DNA of 64,000 nt from Aliamphritea ceti (GTDB taxonomy: Bacteria > Pseudomonadota > Gammaproteobacteria > Pseudomonadales > Balneatricaceae), in assembly GCF_024347215.1 (NCBI RefSeq), contig NZ_AP025282.1:1-64000 (forward strand), in the 5' to 3' direction. The translations under genes were made by a program, and so were the position numbers. Shown in pieces: positions 9,945-17,618 of the stretch; the first letter of the stretch is position 1; each line of letters starts with the position of its first letter. The notes beneath the pieces are model-generated. The model was not told the DNA's origin. It ran no database searches and saw only the letters and a program-made list of their open reading frames with translations.

Positions 9945-9996
9945 CATCTCAGAATATGTGAGAAAAGCTGCGAACGGTTTCACTACTTATGAGATT
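9945..9996 (+). repeat. Diverged third copy of the palindromic repeat
   Basis: The right arm GTTTCACTACTTATGAGATT (9977-9996) matches the reverse complement of the copy-1 left arm at about 17 of 20 positions. The left end starts CATCTCA like copy 2. The middle has degenerated. It sits 15 bp from copy 2, in the 9876-10270 gap, which otherwise holds only copy 2 and a terminator. Confidence 0.5.
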
Positions 9997-10011
9997 TTTC
10001 TGTGTATAGAC

Positions 10012-10078
10012 ATCTCACATAGGCTGAAATAGCCTCATGTTTCCTGGCTTCACAGCTTCACGTTATATGAGATTCGAC
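10012..10078 (-). repeat. 67-bp palindromic repeat, copy 2 (inverted relative to copy 1)
   Basis: Reverse-complement match to 6701-6767 (58 of 67, ungapped). Together the two copies bracket a 3.2-kb segment carrying the hydrolase, SDR and AraC genes. The centre contains the shared block TTCCTGGCTTCAC. Confidence 0.8.
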
Positions 10079-10103
10079 AGAATCTTTAATTAAGTTTATG
10101 CAT

Positions 10104-10131
10104 AAAAAAGCAGGCTAAGGTCTGCTTTTTT
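10104..10131 (+). terminator. Rho-independent terminator after araC-type gene
   Basis: Stem AAAAAAGCAG and CTGCTTTTTT around an eight-base loop, followed by further T residues. It ends transcription from the AraC-family gene before the TenA gene. Confidence 0.8.
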
Positions 10132-10270
10132 TATGGCAAATAACAGCTAATAGTCTTGCCTTGTAACAGAAGCAGACACACTTCAAAGCGTTTTTTGTTA
10201 CAGTTCTTATTCGTTGAAATGCACCCTTTTGTGTCATTTAGCGCTTCTAATCTAGGATAGGGATCCTTTA

Positions 10271-10930
10271 ATGAGACCGACTGAACAACTCTGTGGCAGT
10301 TGCCAGGATGACTGGACCGCTGCTACCAACCACCCTTTCTGCCAGGAGCTGGCTCAGGGGATATTACCTTTAAGTAAGATGAAGTGGTATTTGGCACAGG
10401 ATTATCAGTTTATAGAATCCTTTGTACGCCTGTTGGCGACTGCAATTGCCCATGCACCCCGGTTAGAGGATAGCATTCCGGCTGCGCAGTTTTTGGCACT
10501 GGTTACCGGGCCTGAAAATACCTATTTTCAGCGCTCTTTTGCAGCCTTGAATATGAGCCCTGAAGAGCAATCATCCCCGGCTGCACCTGAGACAGTAGCG
10601 TTTCTGCAGTTGATGGACAGTGCTCGTGATTCGGGCCGTTATGAGCAAATGTTGGCAGTCCTTGTGGCTGCGGAATGGACTTACCTTTCCTGGGCTGAGC
10701 GCTATATTGATTATCCCCAAGATTTACCATTTTGGTTTGCTGAGTGGATCGATCTGCATTCTGGACCAGGTTTTAGTGGGGTGGTGGAATATTTACGGCA
10801 TCAACTGGATAAGGCATGGATAGATCTCACAGTAGATCAACAGGAGGCGGCTACAGCGAGATTCAAGACTGCGATGCGCTTGGAACGAGCATTTTTTGAT
10901 GCTGCCTATCGGGTTTCTGTTGCGGTATAA
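10271..10930 (+). CDS. TenA-family protein (thiaminase II / pyrimidine salvage type)
   Basis: All-alpha TenA/THI-4 domain over nearly the full 219 residues (CQDDWTAATNHPFCQEL, then WYLAQDYQFIESFVRL). Family members hydrolyse aminopyrimidine breakdown products of thiamine. The region that holds the nucleophilic cysteine in the classical TenA_C type reads VAAEWTYLSWA, so that cysteine is absent. It therefore belongs with the TenA_E-like group, whose activity is less certain. No TPP riboswitch motif is visible upstream and no other thiamine gene is nearby. Confidence 0.82.
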   Translation: MRPTEQLCGSCQDDWTAATNHPFCQELAQGILPLSKMKWYLAQDYQFIESFVRLLATAIAHAPRLEDSIPAAQFLALVTGPENTYFQRSFAALNMSPEEQSSPAAPETVAFLQLMDSARDSGRYEQMLAVLVAAEWTYLSWAERYIDYPQDLPFWFAEWIDLHSGPGFSGVVEYLRHQLDKAWIDLTVDQQEAATARFKTAMRLERAFFDAAYRVSVAV

Positions 10931-11379
10931 GTGATCTGAAATAGTCGTTAGTGGTCGTGTTAATGCAATGGTGTAGCTTAACAAAAAGCGTTATTTTTTA
11001 TAGATATTTTGTTTTTTATTCACTTTCCTCGCTATGAGTACTTTGTAGAGTGCTTTTGATTGAAAGGAATGGATATAGTAAATATTTGTTAGAGGATAAT
11101 GCTGGCGATGACTCTCTTGTTTGAGATCATGAATCCTTTAATTTTTTGCTGGAAGTTAAGACATGAGTTGTTTGAAATTTCTATTCAGGAATAGTGTGTT
11201 TACTCTTATAAAAGTTTAGATCAGGGAATCCTGACAGCTGTTCCATCAATGTCGTACGATTAAAATTTGAGAGCTATTTTTCATGATATAAGTTTAATAG
11301 CTGCTTCTGTAGGTATCTTATTGTTGCAGGGAGGTACCTGAGATGCTTATGAGTTTGTGTTGTCAGAGGCTGTAAACAG
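10931..11379. other. Intergenic stretch, AT-rich
   Basis: About 450 bp without a convincing reading frame, RNA gene or terminator. It is more AT-rich than the neighbouring genes. Its right end holds the ribosome-binding region of the next gene. Confidence 0.6.
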
Positions 11380-12093
11380 ATGAAAATATTGAAACTCGCT
11401 GTTCTTTTTATCTTTTGTTTTCCTGGCATTTTATTTGCCCATAGCGTGATGGAGTTTACGACGATTGAGAAATCGTCCTATGCAGCTATTAGCGAGCGGG
11501 TGCTGAGAGAGGCGTATGAGCGCTTAGGAATTGATATGCGTGTGATTAGCCGGCCTGCACAGAGAGCGATCCATGATGCGAATCTGGGGACGGTGGATGG
11601 CGAGTTATACCGGATAAAAGACGTACATCTGAAGTATAAAAATCTGATTATGGTGCCTGTGCCTGTCGGCATCATGGAAGGTGTGGGAATTACTACACAA
11701 AGTGATTTATCTATGTCTGGCTGGGACGATTTGTCTTCTCAGCGTGTCTGTATACGTAACGGGGTCAAGTTTGCTGAAAAAGGCGTTGGCGATCTGAAAG
11801 TCAGTGTTGTTAATTCTAATAGTCAGCTATTTAGCATGCTGGGTAAACACAGATGTAATGTGATTGTCATTGCTCATCTCACCAGTATTCCACTGACACT
11901 GGACTTTGCTAAGCGTAATAAGACTTCTCTTTATCAGAGCGTTTTGCAGGTTTACCCGCTTTATCATTATCTTCATAAGAAAAATGCCAGCTTAGTGCCA
12001 CGGCTCACGGCAGTCTTGCAGGAAATGGAAACCGAAGGGCGAATCGCTGCAATACGTGATGCCTATATTGCTGAGATATCTGCGCGGAATTAA
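11380..12093 (+). CDS. Periplasmic amino-acid-type substrate-binding protein
   Basis: Secreted 237-residue protein. The signal peptide is MKILKLAVLFIFCFPG with cleavage near LFAHS, followed by a type-2 periplasmic binding fold resembling the SBP_bac_3 family (about residues 25-230). No permease or ATPase gene accompanies it. It may therefore be a solitary binding or sensing protein of the kind common in marine gammaproteobacteria rather than part of an ABC importer. The ligand is unknown. GAGG upstream supports the ATG. Confidence 0.72.
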   Translation: MKILKLAVLFIFCFPGILFAHSVMEFTTIEKSSYAAISERVLREAYERLGIDMRVISRPAQRAIHDANLGTVDGELYRIKDVHLKYKNLIMVPVPVGIMEGVGITTQSDLSMSGWDDLSSQRVCIRNGVKFAEKGVGDLKVSVVNSNSQLFSMLGKHRCNVIVIAHLTSIPLTLDFAKRNKTSLYQSVLQVYPLYHYLHKKNASLVPRLTAVLQEMETEGRIAAIRDAYIAEISARN

Positions 12094-12455
12094 ATTGCCC
12101 GTGAATTGGAATGAATTTCCTGTTTATAACTTCATTCTGTTTATCAGTCTGGTCTGACTGAGCATCTACAACCCTCCCACCCCTCTTCCTATCGTGTATT
12201 TGATAATCGATCAGTTGTTATTGAAATAGCCAGCCAGGCATGTAATTCAGATTAAAGATCGAACAGCATAATTTATTTGTTTAATTGTTATTTAATGAAT
12301 AATTAATCTACATATTGCGTTAATCTCTGCATATAAAGCGAAATCTATTCCGACCTTCCCCGTTAATATATTGCTTATCAATTAGCTGATCACAGCGGTT
12401 ACCAAATAGGCCGCTCACTGGTTAGCTCCAGTGTTATTAACAGAGGTATTGCAAC
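12094..12455. other. Promoter-bearing intergenic region before the dioxygenase gene
   Basis: About 360 bp, strongly AT-rich between 12260 and 12330 and without a gene. It probably carries the promoter and Lrp-type control region for the dioxygenase/PLP gene pair. I could not fix a -35/-10 pair with confidence. Confidence 0.5.
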
Positions 12456-13085
12456 ATGATCCAGTCTGATGAGTTTTTACTGGAATTAGGTCAGCTGACT
12501 GAACAGAGTGTTATGTGTTTGGCGCCCTCTTTTAAAGCTTTACCGCCAAGCGACTATCTTGATGGCGCATATCGCCTGAGACGCTTTTCTCATTTCAGAA
12601 TTCAGCAGGGGGTTCTTACCCGCTTACCTACAAAGGCTTTTGTTCAAAGCGGTGACATAAATACATTTCAGGGCAGCGTTGAACGTATTTATCCGGAAAT
12701 AGAAGACGATGTCACCGAAACAGCAGCATTCCAAAATATGCTGATGGGTTTTAAAGCAAAAGCCGGTGTCAGTGATGACCAGTCTATTGAAGTGCACCAG
12801 ATGCGCATTATTGCGAATAACGATGCCCTCACAGAAGCTGCTCCAGAGGGTGTACATCAGGATGGTTTTAAAAGCCTGGCGGTAGTTGTTATCGAAAGAA
12901 GCAATATTAAGGGCGGTGAAATACAGGTGCATACTGCTAAAGACAGTGCACCTTTCATCAGTCACACCTTTGATAATGGTGAGTTCGTGGTGCTCAATGA
13001 CCAGCGTTTCTGGCACAGCGCGACAGGTTTAGAGGCCACTCAGGATGAAGATGCCTATATGGACGCTTTTGTGCTCACAGCCTGA
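12456..13085 (+). CDS. 2-oxoglutarate/Fe(II) dioxygenase, 2OG-Fe_Oxy_2 (IDO-like) family
   Basis: The 209-residue protein resembles the family that includes the Bacillus L-isoleucine 4-hydroxylase. The iron triad is visible as HQD (H134, D136) in EGVHQDG and the distal histidine H187 in FWHSATG. It would hydroxylate a free amino acid or a small derivative while converting 2-oxoglutarate to succinate in the cytoplasm; the substrate is not predictable. AGAGGT precedes the ATG. The PLP gene follows after 12 bp, so the two are co-transcribed. An Lrp-type regulator follows. Confidence 0.85.
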   Translation: MIQSDEFLLELGQLTEQSVMCLAPSFKALPPSDYLDGAYRLRRFSHFRIQQGVLTRLPTKAFVQSGDINTFQGSVERIYPEIEDDVTETAAFQNMLMGFKAKAGVSDDQSIEVHQMRIIANNDALTEAAPEGVHQDGFKSLAVVVIERSNIKGGEIQVHTAKDSAPFISHTFDNGEFVVLNDQRFWHSATGLEATQDEDAYMDAFVLTA

Positions 13086-13097
13086 AGGAGAATAATT

Positions 13098-14366
13098 ATG
13101 ACTCAGTTAATGGTTGAGAAAGTACGTAAGCAGTTTCCGGCTTTACAGCAGGAAGTTAATGGTCTGGTTCCGGTTTTCTTCGATGGACCTGGTGGTGCTC
13201 AGGTCAGCCAGTCAGTTCTTGAGGCAATGACAGGCTATTTAGGCCGCTACAATGCCAATCTTGGTGGTGCGTATTTCTCCAGTCATAAAACCAGTGAGTT
13301 AATGGCTGATGCACGTCAGGCCGGGGCTGATTTTTATAACGCCGGAAGTAGTGATGAAATTATATTCGGCGCGAATGCAACAACGCTGACGTTTGCATTC
13401 AGCCGTGCCATTGCCCGTGACTGGCAGGTCGGTGACGAAATTATTGTGACGGCACTGGATCACTACTCCAATGTATCGCCCTGGGTACTGGCTGCTGAAG
13501 AGAAAGGCGTCATTGTGCATCAGGTTCAGGTGAATGAAACGGATTGCACGCTTGATTACGAACATCTGACTGCCCTGCTAAGTTCGAAAACTCGTCTTGT
13601 GGCCTGTACTTATGCGTCGAACACAACCGGTTCTATCGTCGACATGCATAAGCTGATTGAGCAGGTAAAAGGCCATAGTCAGGCACTTACCTATATAGAT
13701 GCGGTTCACTACGCACCGCACCAACTGATTGATGTACAGGCGCTGGATTGTGATTTCTTGGTGACTTCAGCCTATAAATATTTTGGCCCGCATCTGGGTG
13801 TGTTGTATGGCAAGGCACAAGTACTGGAAAAATTACGGCCATATAAAGTTGCGCCGGCAAAGGACGTGAATCCTAACCGCTGGGAAACTGGTACGCAGAA
13901 TTATGAAGCGCTGGCAGGATTTATTGCTGCTGTTGAATATCTGGCTTCACTTGCAGATAACCAAAGTTTAAGCCGGCGTAAGCGACTGATAGAGAGCTAT
14001 CGAAAAATTGCCGATCATGAACTTCAGTTAAGTCGTAGCTTTTTGAAAAGGCTTGCTGAATATCCTCAGATCAGAATATTTGGTATTGAGGATGTAGCTA
14101 CCGAGGATGTGAGGACTCCTACGTTTGCGTTTCGGATTAATCATGTTGAACCGCGCAGGGTGTCAGAATTTTTTGGTGAGCATCATGTGTGTATCTGGGA
14201 CGGTAATTTTTATGCTCAGGGCTTATATGAACAGCTTGGCCTGACCGATATTGGCGGTGTTATCCGGGTTGGATGCATGCACTACAATACTCCGGCTGAA
14301 ATTGAGAAGTTCTTTAATCTGCTGGATCAATTCTTAGCGCAGCAAGTGAAAATCAGCATCTGCTAG
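13098..14366 (+). CDS. PLP-dependent class-V aminotransferase-fold enzyme (cysteine-desulfurase-like, VC1184 type)
   Basis: The 422-residue fold-type I enzyme carries the N-terminal FFDGPGGAQ, a PLP-binding aspartate in DAVHYAPH (D201) and the Schiff-base lysine in SAYKYFGPH (K227). The C-terminal region RVGCMHYNTP lacks the flexible cysteine loop typical of IscS and SufS, so a true desulfurase role is doubtful. Family annotation is cysteine desulfurase-like. A GGAG site precedes the ATG. Tight coupling to the dioxygenase suggests that it processes the hydroxylated product or its precursor (inference). Confidence 0.85.
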   Translation: MTQLMVEKVRKQFPALQQEVNGLVPVFFDGPGGAQVSQSVLEAMTGYLGRYNANLGGAYFSSHKTSELMADARQAGADFYNAGSSDEIIFGANATTLTFAFSRAIARDWQVGDEIIVTALDHYSNVSPWVLAAEEKGVIVHQVQVNETDCTLDYEHLTALLSSKTRLVACTYASNTTGSIVDMHKLIEQVKGHSQALTYIDAVHYAPHQLIDVQALDCDFLVTSAYKYFGPHLGVLYGKAQVLEKLRPYKVAPAKDVNPNRWETGTQNYEALAGFIAAVEYLASLADNQSLSRRKRLIESYRKIADHELQLSRSFLKRLAEYPQIRIFGIEDVATEDVRTPTFAFRINHVEPRRVSEFFGEHHVCIWDGNFYAQGLYEQLGLTDIGGVIRVGCMHYNTPAEIEKFFNLLDQFLAQQVKISIC

Positions 14367-14370
14367 GTTT

Positions 14371-14450
14371 GTCATAGTCGCTTATTCTGTATTCAAAGCA
14401 TAAAATATTTATTATTTTATCTAAAAGCAGAATAAGTATTCTTCTATGAC
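14371..14450. promoter_or_regulatory. Nested inverted repeat at the lrp start (putative operator)
   Basis: The outer arms GTCATAG (14371-14377) and CTATGAC (14444-14450) enclose inner arms CTTATTCTG (14381-14389) and CAGAATAAG (14428-14436). The interior is AT-rich. The right outer arm overlaps the ATG of the Lrp gene. The arrangement suggests autoregulation by a wrapped Lrp-type oligomer. Confidence 0.5.
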
Positions 14451-14919
14451 AATGAATTTGGATAGTACAGACCGAAAAATCCTTAAGCTACTGCAGCAGG
14501 ATGCCAACCTATCTGCGTCTGAGCTGGCAGAGCGTGTCAGCTTGTCACAATCTCCCTGCTGGCGGCGTATTAACCGGCTCCAGGAAGAAGGCTATATAAA
14601 ACATCGTGTTGCCCTTCTGGACAGGCAAAAGCTGGGGTTAAGCTTAGTTGTGTTCGTGAACATTAAGCTTTCAGCTCATGGCTGGAATATGTTGAATGAG
14701 TTTGAAGCCTCTATTGTCAGTTTTCCGGAAGTTCTGGAATGCTGGACTATCTCCGGTGGTATGGATTATACCCTGCGGGTAGTGACTCAGGATATCTCAA
14801 CTTATGAGCAGTTCCTGCGTAGCCGTTTGCTACAGCTACCTCATATTCAGGAAGCGCAAAGCAATATTGCTATGACTGAAGTGAAAAATACAACGCAGCT
14901 TCCTTTAGACGATATTTGA
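14446..14919 (+). CDS. Lrp/AsnC-family transcriptional regulator
   Basis: 157 residues with an N-terminal winged helix-turn-helix (LDSTDRKILKLLQQDANLSASELAERVSLS given in parts: helix LSASELAERVSLS, recognition SQSPCWRRINRL) and a C-terminal RAM/AsnC ligand domain (about 70-150). It lies directly after the dioxygenase and PLP genes and probably controls them in response to an amino acid. The ATG overlaps an inverted-repeat arm and has no strong ribosome site; a second ATG two codons in is possible. Confidence 0.9.
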   Translation: MTMNLDSTDRKILKLLQQDANLSASELAERVSLSQSPCWRRINRLQEEGYIKHRVALLDRQKLGLSLVVFVNIKLSAHGWNMLNEFEASIVSFPEVLECWTISGGMDYTLRVVTQDISTYEQFLRSRLLQLPHIQEAQSNIAMTEVKNTTQLPLDDI

Positions 14920-15058
14920 AGCTTTCGTTCCTGATATCTGGCTAATAGTTGTGTTAAAGACAGTATTGTTGATTTTAAGTCGCTGATAATTGCTGAAATG
15001 TCTGTGCTTTTTCAGTCAGAAGTAATCTTTGTACCCAGTTCACGTAAATAGTTAACCG

Positions 15059-15083
15059 AAAGCAGCCTACAGGCTGCTTTTTT
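15059..15083 (+). terminator. Rho-independent terminator after lrp-type gene
   Basis: Stem AAAGCAGCCT, AC, AGGCTGCTTT, then a run of T. It lies within the 14920-15230 gap, which otherwise contains only the hairpin at 15130. Confidence 0.88.
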
Positions 15084-15129
15084 ATTGTTTAATAATATTT
15101 AAATGCGATGATTGCTGCTCGGTATGAAT

Positions 15130-15152
15130 ACCCCTGAGATAGTAGGGGTTTT
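15130..15152 (+). terminator. Leader hairpin before the antiporter gene
   Basis: ACCCCT pairs with AGGGGT around an eight-base loop and is followed by TTTTT. It stands between the upstream terminator and the antiporter start. It is either a second terminator or a leader attenuator for the antiporter mRNA. Confidence 0.5.
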
Positions 15153-15230
15153 TCAGTCCGAATACCGCTACGGCGGTTGGTGGTTCACTCACAATTACTC
15201 AATAAGTTAACAAACCTACAGCGGAATAGA

Positions 15231-16808
15231 ATGGATTTTATCTGGATCTTATTTGCATTTATGTGTGGCCTGGGAATGAAGTTAATTTCTCTGCCGCCTT
15301 TAATCGGTTATCTGCTGGCGGGGTTTGTGCTTCACTTTGCAGGAGTAACTCCGGACGATACGCTTTATACACTGGCGGATCTTGGTATTACTCTAATGCT
15401 GTTTACTATTGGCCTTAAGCTGGAAGTAAGAAGCCTGCTTAAAGCTGAGGTGTGGGCAGGTGCGTTGTCTCATATGGGCATCTGGATTCTGTTGTTCTTC
15501 GGGGTGGCGTTAGGTCTTGGGGCTATGGCCCTGCCCTTCTTTTCGGATCTGACCTGGCAGAGCGCCGCATTGATCGCCTTCTTACTGAGCTTTAGCAGTA
15601 CGGTTTGTGTCGTCAAACTGTTGGAAGAAAGCGGTGAAATGAAAACCCGGCATGGCAAACTGGCCATTGGTGTACTGGTCATGCAGGACCTGGTAGCTGT
15701 GCTGTTTATGGCGGTTGCTACAGGTAAAGAGCCTTCTATTTGGGCGTTTGGGCTTATAGGGCTGGTATTTTTACGGCCGCTGTTCGATTTGCTTCTGAGT
15801 AAATCAGGCCATGGTGAGTTATTGCCTTTAGCTGGCTTTTTTCTTGCGTTAGGTGGCTACGAACTGTTTGAGCTGGTGGGTATAAAAGGCGATCTGGGCG
15901 CGTTGATGTTAGGTGCCCTGTTGAGTGGTAGTCCTAAAGCGACAGAACTCTCGAAAAACTTACTGAATTTCAAAGATTTATTCTTAATAGGCTTCTTTCT
16001 GTCGATCGGTTTTACCGCTTTGCCGGATTGGCCCATGTTTTTCACGGCAGTGCTGCTGGCGCTGTTGTTACCGCTGAAATTTTTCTTATTTTTCAGCCTG
16101 TTTACTCGCCTAAAATTGCGAGGACGTACGGCATATCTGAGTGCACTGACACTGACTAATGTCAGTGAGTTTGGTTTAATCGTCGCGGCGCTGGCGGTGG
16201 ATACTGGCTGGATTACAGAGCAATGGCTGGTCATTATTTCTCTGGCGGTTTCCATCTCCTTTGTGTTTACCAGCACGGCTTATAAGCGGGCTCACGAAAT
16301 TTATGGCCATAATAAGGACATGATCAAGCGGTTTGAAAAGCCTGCCCGCCTGAAAGAAGACGTTATGGAGCAGCCAGAAAAAGCAGAAATTCTGGTGATT
16401 GGTCTGGGGCGTGTTGGACTAGGTGCCTATCATGCCCTGCACAGTATGGCGGGTGACCGGGTATGGGGCATAGATGCCGATCGTTCCCGGGTGAAAAAGA
16501 TGCGCAGTGAGGGTATGAATATTTGTCACGGTGACGGCGAAGATGCTGATTTTTGGGAGCAGTTAAATTTGTCTAAAGTGAAGCTTGTACTACTGGCGTT
16601 ACCCTCAATTGAAGATAGCCGCAATATCGTACTACAGGTGAATAAATCCGGCTTTGAAGGCAAAGTTGCTGCGATTGCCCGCTATCAGGATGAGCATCAG
16701 CAATTAATCGATGTTGGCATTGATAAGGTATTTAACTTCTTTACTGAAGCCGGTTTTGGTTTTGCTGAAGAAAGTATGCTGATGATTCAGGAACGGCCTG
16801 AGGTTTAA
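15231..16808 (+). CDS. CPA2-family cation/proton antiporter with RCK domain (YbaL/Kef-like)
   Basis: About 525 residues. An N-terminal Na/H-exchanger-type membrane domain of roughly a dozen segments starts at MDFIWILFAFMCGLG. It is followed by a C-terminal TrkA-N Rossmann domain from about residue 385 (VIGLGRVGLGAYHAL). Such proteins exchange K+ or another cation for protons under nucleotide control. The start is placed at 15231 because the family begins just before the first membrane segment and the upstream extension is polar. No ancillary KefF/KefG gene is present. Confidence 0.88.
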   Translation: MDFIWILFAFMCGLGMKLISLPPLIGYLLAGFVLHFAGVTPDDTLYTLADLGITLMLFTIGLKLEVRSLLKAEVWAGALSHMGIWILLFFGVALGLGAMALPFFSDLTWQSAALIAFLLSFSSTVCVVKLLEESGEMKTRHGKLAIGVLVMQDLVAVLFMAVATGKEPSIWAFGLIGLVFLRPLFDLLLSKSGHGELLPLAGFFLALGGYELFELVGIKGDLGALMLGALLSGSPKATELSKNLLNFKDLFLIGFFLSIGFTALPDWPMFFTAVLLALLLPLKFFLFFSLFTRLKLRGRTAYLSALTLTNVSEFGLIVAALAVDTGWITEQWLVIISLAVSISFVFTSTAYKRAHEIYGHNKDMIKRFEKPARLKEDVMEQPEKAEILVIGLGRVGLGAYHALHSMAGDRVWGIDADRSRVKKMRSEGMNICHGDGEDADFWEQLNLSKVKLVLLALPSIEDSRNIVLQVNKSGFEGKVAAIARYQDEHQQLIDVGIDKVFNFFTEAGFGFAEESMLMIQERPEV

Positions 16809-16853
16809 ATCTTAGACCTGATACTGTTTTATAGTCTGCTAAAAACAGATGAG

Positions 16854-16967
16854 ACGCCTTCAACGTCAGTAAGGCGTTATCAGGATAATTACTGCGGGCC
16901 TTGATCAGGAACAAGCGCGTCCATTGGGAAAAGAAGCTTTACTCTGCCAAGTGGAGTTTGCTTGTTC
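16854..16967. other. Hairpin-rich intergenic segment
   Basis: Two separate inverted repeats: ACGCCTT/AAGGCGT (16854-16877) and GAACAAGC/GCTTGTTC (16909-16967). The second has a smaller ACTC/GAGT hairpin inside it. The first may end the antiporter transcript, although no T-run follows. The second could be structured RNA or chance. Nothing else is visible in 16809-17096. Confidence 0.35.
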
Positions 16968-17096
16968 ACTGCTTACGACTGTGAAATCTGACTGAAACTC
17001 AATCTATATGCCATCATCGATGGCCATACTGCTGCTTTTACACAATGTCGCATGTTGCTGAGCATGCAGATCTGAGTTTCCAGCCAAACATAGGGC

Positions 17097-17486
17097 TTAG
17101 TCGTTGTTAAAGCTTTGATAGGTTTCCAGACGGCGGCCAAGCTCTTCCAGCTCATCAGCAATGGTTAGAGTCTGTGCGTGTAATCGAGAGATGTTCTCAT
17201 GGATCCGTGACAGTTCAGTGGTATCGCCTGTCAGGTTACTTGGCTCTTCGCCCTGACCGACTAAAAGCCAGGTAGGTGCAACGTTGAGTATGCCGGCGAG
17301 CATCGCCAGACGGCTGGAACGTGGTTCTGAACGGTCAGATTCCCAGGCTTTCAGTGTGGTGGTATTTACACCTAAGCGACGGGCAAGTTGTGAGCGGGTA
17401 ATATTTTGTGATTCCCTGGCACGCACTAAGCGTCCTCCCAGAGTGGCAGACATAGATTCATGATTTGATTCTTCGATAAAAGCCAC
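17097..17486 (-). CDS. XRE-family helix-turn-helix regulator
   Basis: Cro/CI-type HTH at about residues 15-75 (GRLVRARESQNITRSQLARR, then NTTTLKAWESDRSEPRSSRL). It is followed by a short helical tail with HENISRLHAQTLTIADELEEL, which probably mediates dimerisation. The start is set at GTG 17486 because AAGGA lies eight bases upstream. An ATG at 17453 (MSATLGG) is the alternative. No obvious partner gene; its target is unknown. Confidence 0.82.
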   Translation of the reverse strand: MAFIEESNHESMSATLGGRLVRARESQNITRSQLARRLGVNTTTLKAWESDRSEPRSSRLAMLAGILNVAPTWLLVGQGEEPSNLTGDTTELSRIHENISRLHAQTLTIADELEELGRRLETYQSFNND

Positions 17487-17618
17487 TTGATAGTTCCTTA
17501 TGTAATTAACGAGCAACAATCATACGGGCATAGTTGATGAATAACTATAGTACGTATGGACTTGCGGTTTTTAGACAGACACTCTGAGCTTAGAGCTACT
17601 TCATTACCGTTGTAATAT

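Noticed and set aside
10140..10270. TPP riboswitch before the TenA gene
   Set aside because: The conserved CUGAGA-containing THI-box elements are not present in the sequence.
12624..13016. 130-codon frame opposite the dioxygenase gene
   Set aside because: It is fully inside a well-supported dioxygenase on the other strand and its translation has no recognisable feature.
13098..14366. Housekeeping IscS or SufS cysteine desulfurase
   Set aside because: The C-terminal cysteine loop is missing and no iron-sulfur assembly gene is nearby.
15857..16276. 139-codon frame opposite the antiporter gene
   Set aside because: It is the mirror of a membrane-protein gene; the plus-strand protein is certain.
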